Source: Arthrobacter sp. OAP107 (GTDB lineage Bacteria > Actinomycetota > Actinomycetes > Actinomycetales > Micrococcaceae). Taken from it: DNA of 64,000 nt. The stretch is from NCBI RefSeq assembly GCF_040546765.1, contig NZ_JBEPOK010000001.1:4464001-4528000 (forward strand), written 5' to 3'. The notes beneath the pieces were generated by a model. It saw nothing but the letters and a program-made list of their open reading frames with translations. It made no database searches and was not told the origin of the DNA. The position numbers and the translations under genes were made by a program. This document shows positions 1-7,559 of the stretch, in pieces (position 1 is the stretch's first letter; each line of letters starts with the position of its first letter).

Positions 1-1270
1 CGGTGGGTGTGGGCGGCGCGGGGTCGGCCGGGACCGCGGGGTCCGTGGGAGTCGGGTCAACCGGAGCCGGGTCGGCCGGCGGCGTCGTGGGAGGCGGGGT
101 GGGCGTGGGAGTCGGCGTTGGGGTGGGAGTCGGCGTCGGGGTGGGAGTGGGCGTTGGTGTCGGCGTCGGGGTGGGCTTGGGCTTGGTCGTCGTAGGCGGC
201 TTCGGTGCCGACGGTTTGGATGTGTGGGTGGGCGTGGGTGTTGCCGCCGGGCTGGACGTCGACGAACCGGAGGAGGTGGAACCGGAGGTCGACGAGCTGG
301 CGACCAGCGTGGTACGTGCCGAGGCTGACGGGCGGCTGCGGGGATTGGCGACTGCTGCTGCGGTGACCGGGGTCAGTCCGTCGTCGGTGTTGTCCGGCCC
401 GCTGTTGCCGGGGATGTTGGGGATGGCCCACCCATATGTGGTGGCGGCGCCGCCTTCGAAGCTGGTGAACACGGCGGGGGTCAGCTGGTCGGTTTGCCGG
501 ATGGGCAACAGGGTCCACTTCATCGGGTCCTCGTGCTGGCCGTTCTTGATCACCTCGAAGTGCAGATGGCAGCCGGTGGAGGATCCGGTGGTGCCAACCT
601 CCGCGATGATCTCGCCCACCTTCACAAGGTCGCCCTTTTCGACGGCGATGCCCTGCAGGTGGTTGTAGGTGGTGATCAGGCCGTTGCCGTGGTCAATTTC
701 CACCCTGTTGCCGCCACCCCACGGGTGCCACCCGGCGGCCCGGACCACGCCGGAATCGGCTGCATAGACGCGGGTGCCGCAGGCAGCAGCGAAGTCCTGG
801 CCCCAGTGGAATTCTCCCAGTTCGCCGGTGATGGGGCTGCGCCGTTGGCCAAACGGTGAACTGGGGGTGAGCACTTCCAAAGGTGCCATGAGGAAGCCGG
901 CTGCAGGCCGCTGCAGGGCGGAGGACGCCACCCCGGGAGATTTGGGCGTGCCCGCCTTGGCCGCCTTAACGGTTGAATTCGACACCCTCTGTCCGGTGGG
1001 AGTCTTCGCCGGCGCGGCGATGCCGGAGCCACTGATGGGGTACCCGGGCGCGGCGGTGTCCGGATCAAGGAGCTCCGGCCCGACGACTCCCGTGGGAGGG
1101 GCTATCGGGATGGCGGCACCCACGGGCTGCTGGATCGAGGCGGCGGGCCCCTGGAACCCGAAGGCAAAGACGGAGAAGCCGACAACCACGGCCGCGGAAA
1201 GGCTCCGCAAGGCGATCCGGCCTGGGCCGACCACCTTCGGTGTGTGCTTGTGTCCCCCATGATTTGCCAC
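1..1270 (-). CDS. Secreted M23 family metallopeptidase, C-terminus cut by window edge
   Basis: Probable zinc endopeptidase of the LytM/lysostaphin type that cuts peptidoglycan cross-links outside the cell. The GTG start at 1270 follows AGGAG by six bases and gives a basic N-terminus, then a hydrophobic signal stretch (about residues 21-42). The catalytic domain lies at about residues 140-255 and shows both M23 zinc motifs, HWGQD and HLHFEV, with GNGLITTYNHL between them. After it come an Ala/Ser/Pro segment and a long Thr-Pro repeat linker (from about position 200 down to 100), then more Pro/Ala/Asp sequence that runs off the window. The Thr-Pro tract probably spans the wall or leads to another domain that cannot be seen. 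The family call is firm; the substrate is inferred. Confidence 0.9.
   Translation of the reverse strand, partial: MANHGGHKHTPKVVGPGRIALRSLSAAVVVGFSVFAFGFQGPAASIQQPVGAAIPIAPPTGVVGPELLDPDTAAPGYPISGSGIAAPAKTPTGQRVSNSTVKAAKAGTPKSPGVASSALQRPAAGFLMAPLEVLTPSSPFGQRRSPITGELGEFHWGQDFAAACGTRVYAADSGVVRAAGWHPWGGGNRVEIDHGNGLITTYNHLQGIAVEKGDLVKVGEIIAEVGTTGSSTGCHLHFEVIKNGQHEDPMKWTLLPIRQTDQLTPAVFTSFEGGAATTYGWAIPNIPGNSGPDNTDDGLTPVTAAAVANPRSRPSASARTTLVASSSTSGSTSSGSSTSSPAATPTPTHTSKPSAPKPPTTTKPKPTPTPTPTPTPTPTPTPTPTPTPTPTPPPTTPPADPAPVDPTPTDPAVPADPAPPTPT
100..183. repeat. Thr-Pro coding tandem repeat tract
   Basis: A run of short direct repeats alternates GGAGTCGGCGT- and GGGGTGGGAGT-like units. On the minus strand it encodes an uninterrupted (Thr-Pro)n linker in the M23 peptidase. 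The units are six-base multiples, so gain or loss of a unit would keep the frame. Confidence 0.8.
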
Positions 1271-1430
1271 AGAATTCTCCTGAATCGATACCCGCCAAAC
1301 TCCTATCTCGACGAGCGTGTCCTCCATTGTGGCCACAGCCCAAAGGCAGGCGAAACCCCTAAAACTGGGGGGCCAAAGCGTGCGGTTTCATAGGCTTAAC
1401 CCCGCAGCTTCCGTCGGGAGACAATGGGAT

Positions 1431-2339
1431 ATGCGGACTTTCCTGACGGAATGGCAGGCAGAACTGAAGCGCACGCTGACCGGCAGCCCGGATGCGCTAC
1501 CGGACTGGGCCCGGAAGTTTGCCGAAGGCGACGACGCCGGGTACTTCCTCCCCGGTTCTGCGGTGTGGGCTGTCCATGGCGGCGTGGCCACAATCGTCGG
1601 CGGCATCCGGTCCCTGCTGATGCAGAGTCTCCACCCCGGCGTCCTCGCCGGCGTGCACGACCATTCAAATTTCCGCGAGGACACGCTGGGCCGGCTGGCC
1701 CGGACCACGGCCTGGATCCACGCCCTCACGTACGGGTCCACCGCGGAAGCCCAGGCGGCCGCCTCGAGGGTGGTGCGGCTGCACGAGTCCGTCAACGGCA
1801 CATATGTCGACGGCGGCGGCACCATCCGAAAATACTCTGCCAACGATCCGGAACTGGTGCGGTGGGTCCACAACACATTCACGGACTCGTTTCTCCGCGC
1901 GCACGAACTGTGGGACGGCCCCATTCCTGGCGGCCCGGATGCCTACGTCCGCGAATGGGCGGAGGCGGGCAGGCTGATGGGCGTGGAGTTCCCGCCAAAG
2001 AGCAAAGCCGCCCTCAACCGGGAGCTCAGGGAATCGCTTGCGGCCGGGACTCTCCGCGGCGATGAACGGGTCGCGGAAACGGTTGCGTTCATCCGGGATC
2101 CGCCCCTGCACCCCTTCCTGAAACCGGGTTACCGGATCCTGTTCGAGGCCGCCGTCCTGAGCCTGGAGCCTGAATACCGCCGGCTGCTCGGACTGCGGAC
2201 TGCCCGGCTGGGTCCCCTGCCGCTGCCGGTGAGGCTGGCCGCCCGGGTGACCCTCGCCGTCGTCCGCTTTGCACTGGGGCCAGCCAGCCCGAGCCGGCTC
2301 GCCGCCCACGAGCGGCTCCAGAGGCTGGGCGTGGCGTAA
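1431..2339 (+). CDS. Oxygenase MpaB family protein (DUF2236)
   Basis: A 302-residue protein of the MpaB/latex-clearing-protein-like DUF2236 family, thought to use a b-type haem for oxidative reactions; the substrate here is unknown. Family hallmarks are the GSAVWAVHGG segment, SLLMQSLHPGVLAGV, the HDHSNFRED segment, and a later WVHNTFTDSFLRAHE stretch with a candidate haem-ligand histidine. I prefer the ATG at 1431, ten bases after GGGAG. The frame is open back to a GTG at 1317, but those extra 38 codons have no conserved character and lie in the promoter region shared with the divergent M23 gene. A strong hairpin follows the stop. Confidence 0.85.
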   Translation: MRTFLTEWQAELKRTLTGSPDALPDWARKFAEGDDAGYFLPGSAVWAVHGGVATIVGGIRSLLMQSLHPGVLAGVHDHSNFREDTLGRLARTTAWIHALTYGSTAEAQAAASRVVRLHESVNGTYVDGGGTIRKYSANDPELVRWVHNTFTDSFLRAHELWDGPIPGGPDAYVREWAEAGRLMGVEFPPKSKAALNRELRESLAAGTLRGDERVAETVAFIRDPPLHPFLKPGYRILFEAAVLSLEPEYRRLLGLRTARLGPLPLPVRLAARVTLAVVRFALGPASPSRLAAHERLQRLGVA

Positions 2340-2366
2340 TCTCTTCCGCAGCGCGGCGGGAAACAG

Positions 2367-2402
2367 AAAACCCGGTCCTGACGAAGTCAGAACCGGGTTT
2401 TC
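2367..2402. terminator. Bidirectional terminator between DUF2236 gene and tRNA-Ser
   Basis: The arms AAAACCCGGT and ACCGGGTTTT, extended by CTGAC/GTCAG, close on a GAA loop. A-runs on one side and T-runs on the other allow termination of both the rightward oxygenase transcript and the leftward tRNA transcript. Confidence 0.85.
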
Positions 2403-2405
2403 CGA

Positions 2406-2493
2406 TGGCGGAGAATGGGGGATTTGAACCCCCGAGGGCGTTAACCCAACACGCGTTCCAGGCGTGCGCCATAGGCCGCTAGGCGAATTCTCC
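2406..2493 (-). tRNA. tRNA-Ser(GGA)
   Basis: A class II tRNA. The acceptor stem GGAGAAT pairs with ATTCTCC, the discriminator is G and CCA is encoded. The anticodon loop CTGGAAC gives anticodon GGA (reads UCC/UCU). A long variable arm precedes the TΨC arm, whose loop holds GGTTCAAATCC. Confidence 0.95.
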
Positions 2494-2569
2494 AGCTGCT
2501 CTTGAACCAAAAGCAGATACTAGAATACCTGAACTTTCCGGCATCTCCCAATCGGCCCAAAATGGTGGC

Positions 2570-2893
2570 ATGTCCCCGCTGCATGCACTCGTCATTTACG
2601 TTCCCGATTCCCACGCCGGGGCGGTGCTCACCGCCATCGGAGATGCCGGGGCCGGCCGGCTGGGCGGCTACACACACTGCTCCTTCACATCGCCGGGCAC
2701 AGGACGCTTTACCCCCTTGCCCAGAGCCCGTCCGTACATCGGAAAGGCCGGCGAGCCGGAAGAGGTTTCCGAGGTCCGGATCGAGTGCCTCGTGGAAGAG
2801 CACGTACTCGACGCCGTGGTCGAGGGATTACGGCGGGCGCACCCCTATGAGGAGCCGGCGTTCATGAGCTGGCCCGTGAACGGGCACCGCTAG
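2570..2893 (+). CDS. YqfO/NIF3-insert-like domain protein (PII-like fold)
   Basis: A 107-residue single-domain protein resembling the insert domain found inside many Nif3/YqfO (DUF34) proteins, here standing alone. Typical features are the opening LVIYVPDSHAGAVL, the GGYTHCSF and GTGRFTPL segments, and the closing LRRAHPYEEPA. The fold is PII-like, and the family has been linked to small-ligand or metal binding; no activity can be assigned. The ATG at 2570 has only a weak upstream purine run, but it begins exactly at the conserved domain. The gene stands alone between tRNA-Ser (opposite strand) and the SRP RNA. Confidence 0.8.
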   Translation: MSPLHALVIYVPDSHAGAVLTAIGDAGAGRLGGYTHCSFTSPGTGRFTPLPRARPYIGKAGEPEEVSEVRIECLVEEHVLDAVVEGLRRAHPYEEPAFMSWPVNGHR

Positions 2894-2992
2894 GCCGACG
2901 GCGTGTGCCCGCCGCCCGGCCCGCCGCCACCCCTCCATCACCCCGCCGGAGCCGATTCGGGCCACGCCCAAAGTTCGGGTAAAGTATCTGAC

Positions 2993-3081
2993 GGCCCCTC
3001 ATGTGGCGTCATCCTGTTGAACTCCCCCAGGACCGGAAGGTAGCAAGGGTAGATGGGCTCTGGCGGGTGCATGAGGGGTCT
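2993..3081 (+). ncRNA. ffs: Bacterial small signal recognition particle RNA (4.5S type)
   Basis: The apical-loop signature is intact: CAGGACCGGAAGGTAGCAAG. The distal stem closes with GGCCCCTCATG at the 5' end and CATGAGGGGTC at the 3' end. The RNA is the scaffold for Ffh in co-translational membrane targeting. Ends are set by the stem and are accurate to a few bases. It lies directly before dnaX, a common actinobacterial order. Confidence 0.93.
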
Positions 3082-3118
3082 CTTATTTAATGTCAGTCCC
3101 TATAGGTAGGTTTTCCCT

Positions 3119-6100
3119 GTGACTGTTACAACTGCCCTTTACCGCAGGTACCGCCCGGACTCGTTCGCGGACGTTATCGGGCAGGAACATGTCACGGAGC
3201 CGCTGATGACGGCGCTGCGCAAGAACCGGGTCAACCACGCCTACCTCTTCTCCGGCCCGCGCGGCTGCGGCAAGACCACGTCCGCGCGCATCCTGGCCCG
3301 CTGCCTCAACTGCGCTCAGGGCCCCACGGACACCCCGTGCGGCGTCTGCCCCAGCTGCATCGAACTTGCCCGCGGCGGAGCCGGCTCCCTTGACGTCATT
3401 GAGATCGACGCCGCCAGCCACGGTGGCGTGGACGACGCCCGCGACCTCCGGGAACGCGCCACCTACGCCCCGGTGCGGGACCGCTACAAGATCTTCATCA
3501 TTGACGAGGCCCACATGGTCACCTCGGCGGGCTTCAACGCCCTCCTGAAAATCGTCGAAGAGCCGCCGGAACACATCAAGTTCATCTTCGCCACCACCGA
3601 GCCGGACAAGGTCATCGGCACCATCCGGTCCCGCACGCACCACTATCCGTTCCGGCTGGTGCCGCCGGAGCCGCTCATGGCTTACCTCGAGCAGCTTTGC
3701 CACCAGGAAAACGTCCCCGTGGCCCCCGGCGTGCTGTCGCTGGTGATCCGCGCCGGTGCGGGCTCCGTGCGGGACTCACTGTCTGTGCTGGACCAGCTCA
3801 TGGCGGGTGCCGGACCCAACGGCCTTGATTATGAGCTCGCCGTAGCCCTGCTCGGCTACACGCATGCCTCGCTGCTGGACGACGTCGTCGAAGCGATCGC
3901 CGCGTCTGATGCCGCCACGGTCTTCCGTGCTGTGGACCGCGTCATCCAGACCGGGCACGATCCCCGCCGCTTCGTCGAGGACCTGCTCGAGCGCTTCCGC
4001 GACCTCATCATCGTGCAGGCCATGCCGGAAAGCGCCCAGGCCATCCTCCGCGGCATGCCGGCCGACCAGATCGCCCGGATGCAGAGCCAGGCACACAACC
4101 TCGGCGCGGCCGAGCTGTCGCGCGCGGCCGACGTCACCAACACCGCGCTGACGGAGATGACGGGTGCCACCTCGCCGCGGCTGCACCTGGAACTTCTCTG
4201 CGCCCGGATCCTGCTGCCCAGCTCCGAACAGACCGAGCGCGGCATTGCTGCCCGGATCGACCGCGTGGAGCGGCGCCTGAACTACGCAGGGTCCGACGCC
4301 GGCGCTCCCGCCGCCGCGGCGGTTGGGGCCGCCTCTGTCGCACCGGCTGCCGCAGCGCCTGCTCCTGCAGCTTCGGCTGCGGTTGCCGCTCCTCCAGCAT
4401 CGGCTCCAGCTCCTGACGGTCCTCCTCCGGCGCAGAGCTCGCCACAGCTGGGCCCGCCCACCATCCACGCGGCACCCGCTACTCAGGATGCGCCCGGCCG
4501 GGAAGCACCTGCGGCGCCGGCCGCATCCGGACGGGAAGCCCTGGCGGCCCCGCGGATCACCACTGGTGACTGGCCCATGGATGATGCCGCCGCACGCGAC
4601 CGCCGTACGGCCCCGGACTCACACGGCGGCCAAGCCCCGGAGTCTGCCGCCCAGCGCCCCGCGGCTTCGCAGCCGCCGGCTTCTGCCCCGGGGCCTGACC
4701 AGGCCCACCACCAACAGCCCCAGCACCAAGAGGCCCCGTTCCAACAGGCGCCGCGGCCAGAGCCGGCAGCGGCTCAGACGGCTCAGGCGGTCCCGTCGGC
4801 TCCCGCGCCGCAGTCCAACGCCCGGCCTTCTTCCGGCACAGCCCCTGCGGGCATCCCCTCTGCCGCTGCACCTGCAGCCGGATCGCATGCCGACGTCGAG
4901 GTTCTCCGCCGTGCCTGGCCCGAGGTTCTGCAGACCCTGGCAAAGATCAAGCGGAGCACGTGGGCGCTCGTGGAGCCCAATGCCCAAGTGGGGCAGTTCG
5001 ATGGCCAGGTCCTGACCCTTGTCTTCAGCACCTCCGGGCTTGCCGGCGCCTTCGGCAGGGCGGACCACTCGGAGAATCTGCGCCAGGCCATCCACAAAAC
5101 GATCGGCATCGATTGCCAGATCACCGCGGTGGCAGGCGCCGGCAGCTCAGCGAGCTCTGAGCCAAACCCAAAAGCGCCTACTAGCCGGGATATCCCGGCT
5201 GCCACCACCGACGCCGATTGGGGCCTGACCCCTGCCTCGGATGGCCCCGCTCAACCGGTGCCCGCCCCGGCGCGCCCGGCGGCGGCAGCGGGTCCGGCGT
5301 CGCCGGCAGGAGCTGTACCGGTGTCGGCGGGTTCCATTCCTGTGTCGCCGGTCGCGGGTCCTGCGTCACCAGATCCGTCCACCGCGCCCGATGCCGGGGA
5401 TGCTTCTCCGTCGTCGGCGGCCTCAGCGCTTTCCGCTCCGGAGTGGTCCGGGCCAAACATCACGGCGTCCCCAGCTAACACTGCCACACCGGCCAACACT
5501 GCCACCCCAGCGGGCGTGGGAAGCGCTGCCGGCGAAGCCAGCGCTTCTGCGCCGTGGGCCTCCGCCGCCCCTGCCGCCACGGGCAGCGTTGCTGGAGCAG
5601 CAGGCAATGCACCGGACGCGCCCGCCGAGCAGCCGGTTGCCGCCCAGCAGCCGCCCACGCGGGTTGCCGCACAGGAGACGGCCCACGGTTTACGGGAGCA
5701 AGCCGGCGACTATTCCTACCCGGATGACGACTGGGGCCCTCCGCTCGACGAGGACGCACCTCCGTTGGACGAAGAGCCTCCCATGGACTGGGAGCCGTCG
5801 CGCCAGTGGCAGGGCAGCCCCACACCATCGGCAGCGCCGGAAATCAAGGCACCGGAAATCAAGCAGCCTGTCAGGGCCGCACCGTCGGCGCCGCAAATCC
5901 GTGCAGAGGCTTCTGCCCCGGCGCAGGCGGAACGCCAGCCCGCTCCAGACACCTCTGCCGATCCGTGGTCCCGCGCTGTGGAGCAGACCCCCGGCGTGTG
6001 GGCCCTCAGTTCCGAGAGCAACGTCGGCACATACCAGGAAGCGGCTGACGACCACGGCGACGAGGAGTCGACCGGCTCCGCTGCACCCGTTTATGCACCG

Positions 6101-6778
6101 GCCACCGCCCAGCCGCCGAACAGCGGCGGCCCGGTAGTGGGCGCCACGGTTGAGAGCACCACAGTTGAGAGCGCCACCGTTGAGAGCACCCCTGCGGAGC
6201 GTGCGCCGGATACTGCCGGGCACAGCGCCCCGGAGTTCGAACCGGCCTACGCCATGGCGTCTTCCCCGGCCGCTGTCAGCCACGAGTACGGGGTGCCCAC
6301 CCCAGCCCAGGGTGTCCGCGCACCCGCCGTGACTGCTGCCACCGATGCCGCCCCGGTCAGGGTGCCCGTGTTCGCATCCGGCCCAGGACCGGCGATTCAA
6401 TCAGGACCCGCGATTCAATCAGGACCCACAATTCAGGCAGGACCGGCGGTTCAGTCGGGGCCAACAGTCCAGGCCGGGCCAACAGTTGCCGTTGCCCGCA
6501 CCGTTACACCGGAGCCGGCAACGGAGGCTCCCGCCAGGGGCAAGCTGAGCCTCTACCAGAGGCTCTCCAACAGCCCGGAGGCCGAGGCGGGCCGGGCCAA
6601 GGCGCCTGCGCGGAGCACGGAGGAACCTGCGCCATTCGTGCAGGACATCCCCAGCGCGGACGACGAAACCATCGAGGAATCGGGCGTCTTTGGCCGTGCC
6701 GCCGTTGAGCGTATTCTGGGCGGAAAGCTCGTCGAAGAACGCTCGCTGGACGGCAGCCCCCTGATGCCCCGGTACTAG
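3119..6778 (+). CDS. dnaX: DNA polymerase III subunits gamma and tau
   Basis: Clamp-loader ATPase of the replicase, 1219 residues. The start is GTG at 3119 after an AGGTAGG ribosome site. The AAA+ module holds Walker A GPRGCGKT (residues 46-53), four zinc cysteines (65, 74, 77, 80), the Walker B/DEAH box (129-132), sensor-1 ATTEP and domain III up to about residue 380. Next comes a low-complexity Ala/Pro/Ser linker, a small folded island at about 595-680 (WPEVLQTLAKIKRSTW, then GQVLTLVFSTSGLAGAFG) matching the tau C-terminal region, and a further roughly 530-residue Ala/Pro-rich acidic extension ending LVEERSLDGSPLMPRY. No A-rich slippery site was noticed, so a programmed gamma product is not supported. 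recR follows on the same strand. Confidence 0.95.
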   Translation: MTVTTALYRRYRPDSFADVIGQEHVTEPLMTALRKNRVNHAYLFSGPRGCGKTTSARILARCLNCAQGPTDTPCGVCPSCIELARGGAGSLDVIEIDAASHGGVDDARDLRERATYAPVRDRYKIFIIDEAHMVTSAGFNALLKIVEEPPEHIKFIFATTEPDKVIGTIRSRTHHYPFRLVPPEPLMAYLEQLCHQENVPVAPGVLSLVIRAGAGSVRDSLSVLDQLMAGAGPNGLDYELAVALLGYTHASLLDDVVEAIAASDAATVFRAVDRVIQTGHDPRRFVEDLLERFRDLIIVQAMPESAQAILRGMPADQIARMQSQAHNLGAAELSRAADVTNTALTEMTGATSPRLHLELLCARILLPSSEQTERGIAARIDRVERRLNYAGSDAGAPAAAAVGAASVAPAAAAPAPAASAAVAAPPASAPAPDGPPPAQSSPQLGPPTIHAAPATQDAPGREAPAAPAASGREALAAPRITTGDWPMDDAAARDRRTAPDSHGGQAPESAAQRPAASQPPASAPGPDQAHHQQPQHQEAPFQQAPRPEPAAAQTAQAVPSAPAPQSNARPSSGTAPAGIPSAAAPAAGSHADVEVLRRAWPEVLQTLAKIKRSTWALVEPNAQVGQFDGQVLTLVFSTSGLAGAFGRADHSENLRQAIHKTIGIDCQITAVAGAGSSASSEPNPKAPTSRDIPAATTDADWGLTPASDGPAQPVPAPARPAAAAGPASPAGAVPVSAGSIPVSPVAGPASPDPSTAPDAGDASPSSAASALSAPEWSGPNITASPANTATPANTATPAGVGSAAGEASASAPWASAAPAATGSVAGAAGNAPDAPAEQPVAAQQPPTRVAAQETAHGLREQAGDYSYPDDDWGPPLDEDAPPLDEEPPMDWEPSRQWQGSPTPSAAPEIKAPEIKQPVRAAPSAPQIRAEASAPAQAERQPAPDTSADPWSRAVEQTPGVWALSSESNVGTYQEAADDHGDEESTGSAAPVYAPATAQPPNSGGPVVGATVESTTVESATVESTPAERAPDTAGHSAPEFEPAYAMASSPAAVSHEYGVPTPAQGVRAPAVTAATDAAPVRVPVFASGPGPAIQSGPAIQSGPTIQAGPAVQSGPTVQAGPTVAVARTVTPEPATEAPARGKLSLYQRLSNSPEAEAGRAKAPARSTEEPAPFVQDIPSADDETIEESGVFGRAAVERILGGKLVEERSLDGSPLMPRY
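6386..6493 (+). repeat. 18-bp in-frame tandem repeats near the 3' end of dnaX
   Basis: Six 18-bp units, beginning GGACCGGCGATTCAATCA and drifting along the array, encode the motif GP(A/T)(I/V)Q(S/A). A second short array of three 15-bp units (about 6147-6191) encodes VEST/VESA repeats. Both preserve the dnaX reading frame. Confidence 0.85.
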
Positions 6779-6844
6779 CCCGCAACGTCCCGGCGCCCCG
6801 GCTGGCGGCACCGGCCAACTTTCAACCAAGCAATCGAGGAAAAC

Positions 6845-7444
6845 GTGTACGAGGGTGCAGTTCAGGAGCTGATCGACGAGCTCGGACGCCTGCCCGGTGT
6901 GGGGCCGAAGTCCGCGCAGCGACTGGCGTTCCACATCCTGGAAGCAGACCCCCAGGACATGAAGCGGCTGGTGGAGGCCATCACCACCGTCAAGGAACGG
7001 GTCAAGTTCTGCGCCGCATGCGGCAACGTGACCGAGCAGGAACTGTGCAACATTTGCCGCGACCCGCGGCGTGACCCCTCCGTCATCTGCGTCGTCGAGG
7101 AGTCCAAGGACGTGCTGGCTGTGGAGCGCACCCGTTCCTTCCGGGGCCGCTATCACGTGCTCGGCGGGGCCATCAATCCGATCGCCGGCGTCGGCCCGGA
7201 ACAGCTGCGGATCCGGGAACTCCTCAACCGGCTCAGTGACGGCGCCGTCCAGGAAATCATCATCGCCACCGACCCGAACCTCGAAGGGGAGGCCACGGCC
7301 ACCTACCTGGCGCGCATGCTGCAGTCCATCGGGATCGCGGTCACCCGCCTCGCTTCCGGGCTGCCCGTAGGCGGTGACCTCGAGTACGCGGACGAGGTCA
7401 CCCTGGGCAGGGCCTTCGAGGGCCGCCGGAACGCCCTCACCTGA
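6845..7444 (+). CDS. recR: Recombination mediator protein RecR
   Basis: A 199-residue full-length RecR, which works with RecF/RecO to load RecA at gaps. It shows the N-terminal helix-hairpin-helix LGRLPGVGPKSAQRLAFH, the zinc finger formed by FCAACGN...LCNIC, the Toprim domain with CVVEESKDVLAVE and IIATDPNLEGEATA, and the C-terminal VTRLASGLPVGGDLEY. GTG at 6845 sits seven bases after GAGGAAA. It is probably co-transcribed with dnaX, 66 bases upstream, as in many bacteria. Confidence 0.97.
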   Translation: MYEGAVQELIDELGRLPGVGPKSAQRLAFHILEADPQDMKRLVEAITTVKERVKFCAACGNVTEQELCNICRDPRRDPSVICVVEESKDVLAVERTRSFRGRYHVLGGAINPIAGVGPEQLRIRELLNRLSDGAVQEIIIATDPNLEGEATATYLARMLQSIGIAVTRLASGLPVGGDLEYADEVTLGRAFEGRRNALT

Positions 7445-7559
7445 CGGCAAGGGTCACAATTCAACAGCGGGCGGACCACAGCGATAAACTGGGTATGCCG
7501 CCGTGCCGCAAGGCCGCTTGGCCTCCAGAACTCCAATTTGATCCAGTGAGGGTGCACGC

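Noticed and set aside
100..183. Repeat tract as a CRISPR array
   Set aside because: Units are six-base multiples with no spacers, and the tract encodes a Thr-Pro linker in frame.
3..668. Plus-strand frame encoding a Gly-Val repeat protein at the window start
   Set aside because: It is the complement of the Thr-Pro linker of the M23 peptidase; zinc motifs prove the minus strand is coding.
3119..6778. Programmed frameshift site in dnaX producing gamma
   Set aside because: No A-run slippery sequence with a following stem was found near the end of domain III; the gene reads through to a full tau.
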